DNA of 64,000 nt from Panicum virgatum (lineage: Eukaryota; Streptophyta; Magnoliopsida; Poales; Poaceae), in NCBI RefSeq assembly GCF_016808335.1, contig NC_053138.1, positions 54,776,951-54,840,950 on the forward strand, read 5' to 3'. The position numbers were made by a program, and so were the translations under genes. Of this stretch, positions 42,060-53,817 are shown in pieces (positions within the stretch are counted from its first letter, which is position 1; each line of letters starts with the position of its first letter). The notes below the pieces were generated by a model. The model saw only the letters and a program-made list of their open reading frames with translations, did no database searches and was not told the origin of the DNA.

Positions 42060-44610
42060 TGCTACACGTACACCATTATTATGGAAATCAGTTTCTTCTA
42101 AGGTATTGTAGTGACCACAATCGAGTGCTAAACTTTAGCACGTATTAATTAGCACTCATACATATATTAAGTTTTTGATTCTTGACTAAACTGGAACCTA
42201 CTTTATGAGCACTCCTATTTGGATACACTAATGCTAAAATTTAGCACTTTCACCCATCAATTTTTGGATCCAAACAGAACCTAAATATAGGCTCACTCGT
42301 TTTAATATTCCAAATATACGCGTTTTTAGTGGTGCCTGCAAATCCAAAGCTTGAAATTAGAGTGCAAATCGTTTAAAAAGTTAGCAAGTGCATGGAAATG
42401 TTGTAGCAGTCGATCCGTAATGTAACAACACAAATTTAATTTTATCCTATATTTATATCTTTTAGTAAGCGTGAAATAATCTGGCTCCACGAGAACTGTC
42501 AGAAGAAACCCTCAAAGGGATAATTATATTCCCATTATAATGGTTTTGGAATAAACGATAAAGATAAACTAATTGATATTAAAATGTATGTGTACCAGTC
42601 AATACATAAGACATAGCATTGCGAACCATCAGTGAGTTTCAATGTCTGAAGAAAAAGAAAAAACACAAGCGCAGGAATTTTTCTAGCTCGGGCATTAAGC
42701 TTAAATTTTACTAGTACATTACAATTGATAATTAACCAGTAACTGATGTGATAATATACACTTACGTCCAAAACTCATCACAAATCCACTTTAATTGTCT
42801 ATAAGCCCAATGAACAAAATTTAGGCTTGATTCACTCCCTCGAACTATTTTTCTTGGTCCAATCTACCCCTTAATAGAATTTGCTTCTTTATTTCTTTAT
42901 GTACAGGCTGGGTATTATCTTCAAACTTTGTGAGCGGATAGAAAACATGATGAATTGTAGGAATAGGTAATACAAAATTGATCATAGAGACATAAAACAA
43001 AATGTTAAGAAAAGTAATCATGAAAGCCTTCTAAATATCTATCCAACATAGGATATCATGTTACACTAGCAAAATTTTAACTTAAAACTCAAATTATACA
43101 CAGAAAAATAAAGAGAGAGAAATCCACTGGACCAACTGAAATTGTTCAAGGGTGTAAATCGAGCCTAAATTTTGTTCTGGGTTAAGCGAAAAAAGTGAAT
43201 TGATAAGGCAGTAAAATGAAACTTTTTCTTTCACATCAATCACAACAACTTATAGTAAAATGGACAATCAATCTATATAAAAATTTCACTAGTAAGCCCA
43301 CGATAGACACTGCACAGTACTTAATGGGACAAGCAATACATGTTCTTGCTGTACATGAAGTATTTCAGATTGCAAAAGAATATGAGGTAGTTCAACAAGC
43401 GGGACACAAGAAGCAATACATACAACATACAAATAGTGGAATTTTACAATGGTTGCAACAAATGAGGATTGTCGATCGGGCTGAAATCGATGACTAAAAG
43501 TTTAAGGTAGCTCCGGAAGGTGGGAGCACTTTTGGGAATATATATAACAACAAAAGCTGATCATTCATTGGTAAAGTGAGTATCATTATTGTGACTTCGC
43601 ACACCCAATTTAACACTTCAAATGACTACCTGCCAAATAAATCAATATAATATGTGAGTAACTCAATAAAAGGATAAGCACAAATATTTGAATGAAATAC
43701 TTCAAGATGTATAGCTGTATCATATACTCCCTTGGTCCCACAATACACAATAATTGCATGGGACTCCTTGGCAGTACTGTGTGGTCACTGACGTGTGAGG
43801 CTGGGACCACATGTCAGTGACCCAACTGCAGATCGTCTTCCCAATAATCTCATTCTAGCTAGCTTTGTCATAAATAATACCATCTTACGTTTGGCCAAAT
43901 TTATATAAAAAACTACCAATTTAGAATACCAAATAAGTATAATTAGATTCACCATGAAACATGGTTTCATATTGCCTATTTTGCATCATAAAAGTTGCTA
44001 TTCTTCTATATAGACTTGGTCAAATTTAAGACAGTTTGAATTAGAAAAACTAGAATGATGCTCTTTTTTTGTGACAAGATAGAATTAAATACATATTCTG
44101 AATCAGTAAACTTGTCTGATTTCATAAATAGTCCTTCCTTAGTTTTGTACCACAATTGAAATTAATTCAGGGCAGTAACTGTGGTTTAGTGGTCACATTG
44201 GTCAATCAATATTCGACTCTACATGAGCAACATGTAAAGTGGTCAATTTAATTTATTGGTAGCACAGAACTGTAGCGATAAGAAAACTTTTTAACTCAAT
44301 ATGTGTCCACATATAGCAATAAATGTGGTCTAATTTTAACTACCTATTGTTTTTATTCTTTGCAATAAGAACAGTTAGTTTTGAAGAAAAAAAAAAGCAA
44401 CATAGTTTAACCTGTGCAAAGTATATTTTAGTAAAAAGAATGGAAGATTCCTGAAAACCTTGGGATGTTTGACTTATTTAAGATAGAAGTGTGACTCCTG
44501 AAATCCTAATTTGTGGGCATGCTTACATTCATAAGAAAGTGCAAACAGGACTCAAGATAGGCTGCAAATTACTGCTCCATTGGACCTTTATTTAAACAAT
44601 CACAAGTACT
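42060..44610. other. Intergenic, no gene recognised
   Basis: AT-rich. MITE-like words (GTGCTAAACTTTAGCAC near 42126, TGCTAAAATTTAGCAC near 42231, GGATCCAAACAGAACC near 42267) suggest an old MITE without clear ends. A 93-codon open frame at 43216-43497 matches no family I know. Confidence 0.4.
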
Positions 44611-44680
44611 ATATCAATGCCTATGTACAATGGGAGAACAGCCGCCAAAAAGACTTAACCTGCCAGATATGGAGTCGCAA

Positions 44681-44828
44681 GCGGTAGATCCAGATGTTTC
44701 AGCATGTACTCCAGATGGGCAGGTAACATTAGGACCTGCGGTAGATCCAGATGTTTCAGCTTGTTCTCCAGCTGGGCAGGTTACATTAGGACCTGCGGTA
44801 GATCCAGATGTTTCAGCTTGTTCTCCAG
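44681..44828. repeat. 57-bp tandem repeat, 2.6 copies
   Basis: Copies start at 44681, 44738 and 44795 (the last partial). Each contains GCGGTAGATCCAGATGTTTC. The unit is 19 codons long, so both strands stay open: plus 44630-45031 (133 codons, repeating AVDPDVSAC) and minus 44614-44949 (111 codons, repeating AETSGSTAGPNVTCP). Neither protein is recognised. The repeat lies 0.65 kb beyond the stop codon of the NLR gene and could be part of its 3' untranslated region, since a minus-strand AATAAA lies near 44587. Confidence 0.75.
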
Positions 44829-45481
44829 TTGCTTCCTCTGTAAGGGGCATGCTGCCTGGACGTCCATTATTCGTGCCCTGTAGAAATAGATCAGTGGTCG
44901 GCCGGCATACATTAGCTAAGTGTATAAATAAAGCAAGCAAATTTTGCAAATGGCTAGCTCAAGCATACTTGTTATATTACTGCATAGTTACTGTGTTAAG
45001 CAAGAAAGAATGTAAATCAGAACATAATTAATTAGGATATAGTCAACAACACTTTCCAGGTCGCCATTATTTCCTAGATGCACAAGATTATACACAAATG
45101 CATGAATGATCAAACAGGCTATTGAGCCACTATTGTGAGTTAAACAAGCACCTTCCTTGAATCACTATCATGAGTTAATAAGTGGACAACAGTTTCTACA
45201 GGCAACCTGCTGCGCTCATCATTGAACTGTTCACTACCAAGTAGAACATAAATCAAATGTAGTCAAGTGCTATAATGATAGGTTTTTTAAGGTACTCCAA
45301 ATTAATTTAGACCACCCATGAGGAACAAGTTGACAGGAAGGCAATGCAAGGCTGCCCTTTGGATTGGATGGATGCTTGCCATGAACAACTTGTGAGAATC
45401 AAAGACTACAAGGGAACATGCAAAGTTAAAATTCATATGGAAATGGGATAATGACTAAACATTTTTTTAAACGATTGGTGA

Positions 45482-48400
45482 CTAAACATGAAGAAGTAAA
45501 ATGAAACAAACGGGACAGGAGCTAACCCCAATGGCAGAGGGTCTTGTTCTTTCCTTAAACTTGTTCGGTCTGAACATTGTTGTCAGAACTTTCCACCATT
45601 TTTTCTTTTGAGGAGATGGATGGTCTGTCGCAACCGAAGCTTCTGTAAGACCGCTCTCCTTTACAACGAAGAAAACTCTCGGCCTGTTAGGATGCCTTTT
45701 CGCTGCATCCTCCCATGTCTTTCGCGAATCCTTATTCTCTATACAATAAAGCGTGACTTCCCTAAGACGTCCAATGGATTCAATATTGATTAGAGGAAGG
45801 TTTTCCGCATCATCGCAGAGCAGCTGGAATGAAGCAAGCTGTGGCAAGGGATTCCCTTCGATTTTCAGGAATGGTGAGCGTTGGACCTCAAAGCATAGCC
45901 GGTTCAAGCTTGGAAACTTTGTCTCGTCAGTTATGACAAAATCGACAACTTCTGTTGCCACAAGTTTGAGATACACCAGACAAGTCAGTTCGGTCAGGAC
46001 TGTCAGAAGGCTCCCTCTGAGAGTAGTTGTTGATGAGAGGCACAGTTCTCCGAGATTGAATAGTGACGCAACAAAATGAGGCACTTCAAATAGATCACCA
46101 CGGAGTTTCAACGAGCTGATTTGTAAGTCTCCTTCTGGATTGAATTGAGGAAAGCTTACATCGGAGTCAAGCGATAGGGAACGGTCACTATTTGTATAAT
46201 TGTTATCCTTATCCTCGATGTACCTCTGGACGGCAGATGAAAGATTAGCTAAATTACTGCTATCTGCAGATGACTTGCACCAAATCTTGACCTTCCTCAA
46301 GTTGTTCATGTGAGCTATTAGTTGCAGGAAGCTGTCGTTCCTGTCGGCGATGACAAATCCTGCTAGAATCTCCAGTTTACTTTTTCCCTCCTTGAAAAAA
46401 TCCGGGATCTTTTTTGACACGTTGTCCAAAAGTTTAAATTTTCCAAAGAGATAGGTCAATCTGGGAAGCATTATCACTTCAAATGGAATCGACACCTCTA
46501 AATTGGCTCTCCTGACATCAAGTGTCTCCAAATACTCCAGTCTTTTCATGTCCCTCGGGAGCTGGGTCACAGTGCGGCCAAGGCTGAGATAGTTGAGCAG
46601 AAACAGCTTGCATATGCCTTTAAGATGATCATTCGTTAAGTCATTGTTGCATTCTTCAAGATCCAATACTCTCAGTAGGCGGTATTTGTCAAAATTCATA
46701 ATACCTTTGCATACCTTACCAAAGATAGTGAGAGACCGGACAAGGGATAAATTATATGCCTGCTGCTGAACATTTTCAGCAGTGCAGTGATGCAGGGAGA
46801 GGCGACGGGCACCTTGGGGCACCCCCGGGAGCTTCTTCTCATAGAATAAGGTGGTGCCGGACATAAATCTGTGCCTTATGAACTCGAGCATCATCCCGGG
46901 TGGTTGGCATGACCTCACCTCGTCACTGTTGCTCACGGGATTTGGCTGAACTACATTCCAGTCTATAAGCGTCTTGAAATTCTCAGCTGCCTTATCAATT
47001 TCTTTGTCCTGAGGGTTCGGGGTTTTTTCGAAAAGCCCTTCGGCCATCCATCGCCTTATCAACCTTGTCCTCTTGATCGGGTGACCACTGGGAAACATGC
47101 CGACGCACACCAGGCTGGCCTTGGCAGTGTTCCCAGGTAGGCAGTTGTAGCTCCGGATGAGCACCTCTTGCATTCGTTCTAAGGCAGTGTGATCACTACT
47201 CGCTCTCTCCAGATGGTAACCCAGACGACGGCACACATCATTACAGGTGCGTCCAGTCAGCGTCAGCCCATCTTTTCTCGCCTTCAAAAATTCAGCTACA
47301 CTGACAAGAGCAAGCGGTAGACCGCTACATTTCGTGCGAAGTTCTTCTGAGCCTTTCTTCAAGTCGTGTGATGGTTCCTCAATATTGGCACTTTTAAAGA
47401 ACAATTCTTGTGAGAAATTGGCATTGAGTCCTTGCATTATGTACACATAATCCCTTGTTGTGGAACAGCAGTCCTTAGCGATTTGATGAAAGCTGGTGGT
47501 CACCACAACTCTGCTGCTGTAACCATCATTTTCGGGGAATGCTCGCTTTATAGTACTCCACAGAAATTTCCTCATGTCATCAATCACAATAAAGTACCTG
47601 CGAGAAAAATTGAATGATGAAAGGAGAAGAGATACCAAAGGCCTGGGTTTGGAAATCAGCAACCAGCTAATATGAACAGAAAAAAAAACATAAATAGACC
47701 GTGAAGGTTTTGTGGGGTTTCAATCTCATTAAATGTGCTTAAAAGTGATGGACATGGTAAGAAATTTATGACGAGAGAGAAGCATGAATTTCATCAGGAT
47801 GAAACTAGGTATACACTATTTTTAAGACTATGAAATCTACTATTAATTAGCATTGGGCGCTAGAGGGTTTTTATTTCATCCAATTTCACTTGTACTTCAC
47901 AATTAAAAATGCTATGGCTCATCTATGAAGCTGTGTATTGCAGGACTTGTTTCAGTGTATTGCAGGAAATGTTTCAATCGTGCATCTAAATTTTTTAGAT
48001 AACGTCATTTTTGGAAACCATGAAACTCCCTTGTAGCAAGCTTGAGGGCAGTCCCACTGGTGTATTGATGATGGTTTCTATCCTTATTAAATGGCATTTA
48101 ATGAAGAAAGAGAGCAATAATACTAGAAACAGTTTCCTGAGGCCAGTCTCAATGCACAGTTTTATCTCACAGTTACCTAGAATGGGAACTAGGTAAATAT
48201 GCCAGATGTGTTTCATGGTGATGAAACTCTCCTCACATCCCATAAAACTTTATCTTTCTCTCTCCTTGCCATGTCAGCAAAAATGATGATACTTAATGAC
48301 ATAAAACCTTCCATGAAACCTCCATTAAGACTGGCCTGAGAAAGAAACTAAGTCTTCTCTTGACTCAATGCACCAAGAAACCATAAAATCACCATTAAGG

Positions 48401-50557
48401 AGAAACCATCAGTTTCTAAGATGTTCGCACTCGCTTGCCATTGGACGAAGAAGATAGAGTTGGGAGAGAGAAAGAAAAAACATTTATTACTCGGAGACAT
48501 CTTCACTGTGGAAGATAGTTTCTATAGACGATTTCTTGTGCTACAGAAACCGTGTCAGTTTCTTCACTACCCTAGGATTATTAATAGGCATGAATAATTA
48601 ATAGGTCTGCATATATACTCACGACAGCCACACTTGCTATTAACTAAATCTCTATACTATAAAAGTTGAAAGAAGAAAAAGAAAGACGTATATTATTTCT
48701 GGAAGGAAAATAAATGACATCGTTACTTAATAGAAGAAAAATTAAATACATGCATGTGGTACGTATACCTCCACTAGTGTAGACAAACATGAAACTAAAG
48801 ACAAAATATGTAAATGGCATTACTTAGCAGCATCTTAATAATTCTTAATTTTCATATAGGTCACACGGTAGGGATGTAAATGGTACGCATATTTCTCGAC
48901 TGTATTCAAATTCGATCCGGTTTGAAAGAGTTTCTATCCGTCCGTATCTGATTCTGAGTATTCAATATCCGTAACCGATCCACATTGAAAAGTTACATTT
49001 TTATGATGTCGATATCCAGTACAATCTTATCCGGCAAACACTAACACTATTCATATCCAACTCCGTATTCGAACAGAAATATGAAAACAAATACGATAGC
49101 AGTAATATCCATTCGTATTCGATCCGTTTACTTCTCTATCACACGGTGTGTAACACCAAGAAAAAAGAAAAGAAAAAAGACTTGTTGGGCTGGACAAGGC
49201 AGGCCCAAGCCCATATCTCTCCCTAAATTTTGAGGCAAAACCCTACCTCCATGCTTCTACTCTCCCTACTTTCTCCCATGGCTTCCCTGCTCTAATCCCC
49301 CTCTGTTGGCGGCAAATCCATGGGAAAAACCAGCAAAATGGAATGAGGACAACAAGAGGAACAAGAAGAGGGGCATCTTCGAGGTGGATTGGTCCTTCCT
49401 CCTCTCTTCCCGCTGCCCTAGGTTTTGGGGAAGATCAAGATGAGTTGAATTTGCACCTTCCCTGCACTAATTAGGAGCTTATGATGATGTTTGGCCGTGG
49501 GACTAAGTGGATTAGTGGGAAGGAAAGTCGTTTGATTGTTTTTGTTATGAGTTTCAGACCTTGAATTTCTGCAGCTTTCCTTGCGGGCGTGATTTGGTCA
49601 ACCTAGGGACCGAATTAAAACTTTTGGTGAACTAGAAAATTGTAAAGGACTCCGTTACCTACTCGCTGGTTAAATTTCATGATTTTAGGCCTAGTGGTTG
49701 GAGAGAGATGATGTTCTGAAGTGAGCTGTCAAGTTCTGATGAGGTTGTGGACAGAACTGGATCTATAAGGAATTAACACTACTACAAAAATTATTTTCCG
49801 AGGCGGTCAAAAAGTATTTTCTTAGGTGGGCAGACCAACCGCCTCGAAGGTATCATCACGGTTAATCGTGCTTTAACCGAGGTGGTTGTGCTGCCCGCCT
49901 CGGTTAATCAAATAAAAAAAATAAAAAAAGAGAAGCCCGGCGAGCCCATCACGGGCCCGGCGAGCCCATCGGCCACCACCACTGCTCCTCCAGCACCATG
50001 CCGCCGTGCCTCGCCGTGTCGCTGCTCTAGCGCCGCCCCCACGTGCCGCCGCAGCGCGGATCCAGTGCCGCCCTCGCCCCAGCGCTCCAGCGCCACCATG
50101 CCTCGCGGCCGGATCCGGAGGAGGGAGTAGGGAGGGAGGCCGGTGCGACCAGGGAGGTGGCCGGAATTGGAGGCGGGTCGTGGAGGGAGAGGAGGAAGCC
50201 TGCCGTCGCGCGCCGTGGTGGAGGGACTAAGGATGGAGCCTGCCGCCGCCGCGCGCCGTCGTGGAGGAGGGAGCCCGCCGCCGCCGCCGCGTGTCATCGT
50301 GGAGGATCTGCGCGCTCCGCCCTTGATCCGCGTCGGGAGGGAGCTCCGGGGCATGGCGTTGGAGGAGCAGCGGCGGCCCACATCGCTGCCGCGCCCCCTC
50401 GCATCGCACCACCGCGCGCGGCCCCTTGCTCCCCTGTGCCGTTGCCACGCCGTCTCGCACCACACTGACGTGTGCGGCCCCCTCGTGACCCTGCGCGCCA
50501 CAGGGGAAGGCCGCCGAGGAGGGGAGGCCCGACGGGGTCGGGGCGGCAGAGGGACAA

Positions 50558-50616
<59 letters not shown>

Positions 50617-52121
50617 GGCGGCGGCGGCTAGTGGACAAGATAGGATAAGGGTGGGGAGAGGATAGAGTTAGGGTTTGAGGGAAGAGAAGTAGTTATATAT
50701 GCGTGCTCACAGTTGGGCTTCATGGGCTAGTGGGCTGGGCTTGATTTACCGAGGCAGTTGAGTAAGAATGACCGCCTCGGTTAATATATTTTGCGAGGCG
50801 GTTGTCGTAACCATCTTGGTTAATAACAAATGACTGCCTCGGTTAATGTCTGGCATTAACCGAGGCGGTTTTTTAACGTGCCCACCTCCGAGGCCTTTTC
50901 AAAACGCCTCGGCTAATCAGTTTTTGTAGTAGTGTAAGGATTTCGGAAACCTTAGGTCAGAATGGAACTCTCCAACTTTGAGTATGTTGTAGAGATTTTC
51001 GTAATGTTTCCATATTGGTAAATGCTATATTTTGTGGATAAGTGAAACTTCTGATGTAGATTTTTAAGTTCAAGTGTCATGTTTTGTCAATAAAGATTTC
51101 AGTTAATAAGGTTTCATCATGAGTTTGGGCATACCGATGACCTATGATGCAAATTGGAATAATACCAAAGTTTTAGATAATGGATTGATTTATAATCTGG
51201 TGAAGTTTCAGAATTTTTTGGACATAATCTGGTGAAGTTTTTGTGCAATATGTCAGATAAACAATTACTGGGATATGTGGCAAATAAAAAAACTGACCTC
51301 TTGTTCTGCAAGTGTGCTCTCAGGTGTTCGCAGAGCTGCTCAGCATTGAATGTGTCCCTTGGTTGCGCTTGAAGCAGCTGAGGGAAGGGACAATGCTGGA
51401 GTATCTCTTGGAGAACCTGTCTGGCATCTTTACCTGCCGCGTCAACCCAAGCGCGATTGTTACCAAACTGCTTAAGGACATCTTTGTGACCGTAAACTTG
51501 GGCTGCTATGGCAGTCTTGCCTAGGCCGTCAAGCCCATGGATGGAGATCACCTTGAGCTTCTTTGATTGGCCCTCGGCTTGCTCCTCCTCCACCAGGTCG
51601 AGGAGCTCCCTTAGGGGACTCCCCGTGCCCACGAGATCAAGAAGGACAGGTGGGCAACATCTTGATGGACTTGACGTCCCTGAACTGGCCGGTATTTCCT
51701 GGTTAGGATAGCCAGCGTCGTCGTCCTTGTATTTTCCCCTGTTGATGGATAGTTCATCTGATTCCTTCTTGAGTTCCTTGATCTGTTTAGAAAAATGATC
51801 AAGGTTAGGCACCTCGTTCCTGTGGGCAGTCTGATCATAGATGTAGTTGTCCACACAGTCCTCAATCTTGTTAGCCAGCTCAGACACTTGCTTGATCCAT
51901 GCTTCCTTCAAGTCCTTGCTATCTTTTCTTTGTGCTGATTTGCTGTAGTCTCTCACTGTGCCCCACATGATATCTAGCTCTCTCATCAAGGAATAGATGT
52001 CCCGCTGAACGTCATGGCTGAGCCTTGACCTTTTCTCTACCAACACGAGCATCTTCGGCAGGAGCGTGTTCATTGCCGCGGTAAGGAGGGGAGGGACAAC
52101 TATGGCCGCCAGCTCCATCAC
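45482..52121 (-). CDS. CC-NB-ARC-LRR (NLR) immune receptor, two exons
   Basis: Exon 1 is 52121-51298 and exon 2 is 47597-45482, joined by a GT-AG intron (AAGAG/GTCAGT ... CTCGCAG/GTAC). The split codon restores Arg and the product is 979 residues. Domains: Rx-type coiled coil (1-165) with an EDVID variant EDCVD (87-91); P-loop GLDGLGKT (196-203) with the nucleotide-binding Lys 202; kinase-2 YFIVIDDM (276-283) formed exactly at the splice junction; RNBS-B SRVVVTTS (~303); GLPL (367-370); then a degenerate MHD site (PPGMMLEF where VHDMMLDL is expected, ~507-514); and an irregular LRR region (~520-890). NLRs are cytoplasmic receptors that switch between ADP and ATP states to trigger defence. The length is normal and the frame intact. 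The lost His-Asp of MHD may alter ADP control. Start: the Met at 52121 is immediately followed by a second Met; either is possible. Confidence 0.88.
48141..48336. mobile_element. Tourist-like MITE, 196 bp
   Basis: GGCCAGTCTCAATG at the left and CATTAAGACTGGCC at the right are near-perfect inverted repeats, flanked by TGA on both sides (48138-48140 and 48337-48339). Same family as 8259-8452. Confidence 0.85.
48869..49138. mobile_element. hAT-type MITE, 270 bp
   Basis: Starts TAGGGATGTAAATGG; the reverse of the right end reads TAGAGAAGTAAACGG. Flanked by a perfect 8-bp duplication TCACACGG (48861-48868 and 49139-49146). The interior is rich in TATCCG/CGGATA words. Confidence 0.88.
49777..50934. 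mobile_element. Non-autonomous CACTA (En/Spm) element, 1158 bp
   Basis: Ends CACTACTACAAAAA and TTTTTGTAGTAGTG are perfect inverted repeats, flanked by the 3-bp duplication TAA (49774-49776 and 50935-50937). Subterminal regions carry many copies of AACCGAGGCGG/CCGCCTCGGTT in both directions, the expected transposase-binding repeats. The core (about 49980-50640) is GC-rich with low-complexity frames on both strands and an (AG)n tract. No transposase is encoded. Confidence 0.95.
50561..50615. repeat. (AG)n microsatellite, about 27 units
   Basis: An uninterrupted AG dinucleotide run inside the CACTA element, next to a CGG repeat. It is likely length-polymorphic. Confidence 0.97.
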
Positions 52122-52217
52122 AGCGGATCAATTGAGCACGCTCCCTGGGAGCTTGCTGGATAGAAGTATAGCTAGTACTGAGGATGAATCGGCTCGATCA
52201 CTAGTGGGTGGTACTGG

Positions 52218-52224
52218 TATATAT
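52218..52224 (-). promoter_or_regulatory. Candidate TATA box of the NLR gene
   Basis: ATATATA on the minus strand about 97 bases before the NLR start codon, a plausible distance for a leader of about 65 bases. Confidence 0.4.
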
Positions 52225-52554
52225 GGTCATTGTTCACATCATGTGGAGCGGCGCTTGGTTATGCATGGTTGTTTACTAATACTCTTTCGGTGATAGGAAC
52301 GAGCGCAAAGTCGTCGGTCGTTGCATTGTAAACTTCTGCCTAATACCTACCTAAGTTGACAGTTTCTCCTACAAATCATTTGAGATGGTGACAGCATGCA
52401 AACAGCATTTTCTCGGCAAATTCATATGGGCAGGTCAAGTAAACTGATAATTGACAGCCCATTTGTTTGACTAGAAAATTGTGTGCCTTTTTTTTGCAAG
52501 GTTCCTAAAAGAAATAAATGGAGATATATTGTGCCAGCCAGAGGTGGACAACTA

Positions 52555-53040
52555 CTCCCTCTATTCTAAATTATAGGTCGTTTTGGCATTTAGATATATA
52601 TAACTTTTACAATGGCTCTATTTGGAGAAATAGCCAAGGGTTATTTTGAGAGCTAAAATTTAGTTCAAGAAAATAGCCCTTTAATAAAATAGCCCTTGAG
52701 ATGTTTGGATCCAAAGGGCTATTTGGCTCATAAACTACTTTTCCAATCATTGGACTATCACTTTTCTAAGAGAGAGAGTGAGAGAATCAATGGATCCCAC
52801 ACAAAATAACCCCAAATAGTACCCTTTGGAGGGGATAGTTTTTTGGGGTGAGCTATTTGCAAATAGCTCAGAAATAGTCCTCCTTTTGGGCTATTTGGGG
52901 CTATTTTAAGTGGACTAAAAAATAACACATGGATCCAAACAGAGCCTATGTACCAACATATATATACACTATGTTTAGATACATAACAAAACTATGGAGC
53001 TAGAAAACATAAAACGACCTATAATTTGAAATAGAGGAAG
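52555..53040. mobile_element. Stowaway/Mariner-like MITE carrying another MITE
   Basis: CTCCCTCTATTCTAAATTAT at the left pairs with ATAATTTGAAATAGAGGAAG at the right. The flanks are TA on both sides (52553-52554 and 53041-53042), the Mariner target. Without the inner insertion it would be about 150 bp. It lies 0.4-0.9 kb upstream of the NLR start codon. Confidence 0.75.
52614..52946. mobile_element. MITE nested in the Stowaway-like element
   Basis: Starts GGCTCTATTTGG and ends CCAAACAGAGCC, inverted repeats with one mismatch. The flanking triplets are AAT and TAT, a possible 3-bp duplication with one change. The interior repeats AAATAGCC/GGCTATTT words many times in both directions. Confidence 0.7.
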
Positions 53041-53180
53041 TAGAAAAAAAATAGCACTTTCTATTGGTCCCCAAAATATTGCTTCGGTAGTGTTCGGTAA
53101 CACGATGTCCATGTTCAGTGTGTGTGCAGGTTGACGCCGTATACACTACATGCCCACGATTTCCAGGCAATCAGAAATAT

Positions 53181-53466
53181 ATATCATGAAGTTTTTACAT
53201 CTGGATCGAATCGTGAAAAGTAGAAGAGCAGTGTACCCCCGTGTAACAGGGGTGCAAATGACAATTAATGAAAGTGGAGGATAAATACGGAAGTGCATTA
53301 TTTCAGAGAAATCCTGGTTCCTTTTCGTAAAAGTTCTAGCAAAGTCACGTTCGAAGAAATTGCGTTACCACTCAAATTATTGTTCCTGTTTTCTACTTGG
53401 TCTAATTGGGTAAGATATGTGCTGTTTTCTTATTCATTAATATAGTGCAACATGGCATCTATCACG
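53181..53466. repeat. Duplicated segment, copy B
   Basis: Partner of 40265-40546. It lies about 1.1 kb upstream of the NLR start codon and in the same orientation as copy A. No gene is inside. The following 350 bp (to 53817) show only a second short match to copy A and no gene. Confidence 0.7.
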
Positions 53467-53817
53467 ACGTTGTACTTTTATAATTTCTCTGGCTGATTTT
53501 AGTACTAGCTAGGATGCAACTACTACGTACTTTCGTTGAAAGATTCAAAATACTATAAAAGAGGGAGGCCGGACTTTTAAGTAAACCACTGGCCCTTTCA
53601 TGGCATGTTAGGAGCGACATATAAAACGTGGAGATCCCGATTGGAGGATCAATGTGTCCAGACTGGCTTGTCAATAAGAATATACGCGTTGGCAGCACCG
53701 TAAATTACGTCGTACTTCACACGTACTATTACACAAGGTCAGCCTCAATGGGAAATTTCATAGGCATTGATTTCTATGCCACTCATTAATTTTGCTAATA
53801 TAGTGTGAAAGTGATCA

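Larger units (their letters stand above)
49149..51110. mobile_element. LTR-like stretch interrupted by a CACTA element
   Basis: It begins TGTAACACC just after the hAT duplication, and has an A-rich tract and leader-like text (GTTTCAGACCTTG..., TTCTGCAG) as in some gypsy LTRs. It continues after the CACTA insertion at 50938. No TG...CA pair with target duplication was confirmed, so both identity and right end are tentative. Confidence 0.3.
47598..51297 (-). other. 3.7-kb NLR intron filled with transposable elements
   Basis: GT-AG intron between the P-loop and kinase-2 motifs. Contents from the acceptor side: AT-rich DNA, a Tourist-like MITE, a hAT MITE, an LTR-like stretch and a CACTA element. 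All coding frames inside belong to these. The sequence near 48045-48110 and 48340-48450 also looks like a MITE split by the Tourist copy, but its ends were not resolved. Confidence 0.85.

Noticed and set aside
43216..43497. 93-codon plus frame in AT-rich DNA
   Set aside because: No family resemblance, no promoter signal, and length not exceptional for the region.
47598..47662. Met at 47662 as the start of a separate 726-residue NLR protein
   Set aside because: The 22 codons before the acceptor site are intronic, and joining exon 1 restores kinase-2 exactly, so one two-exon gene is the better model.
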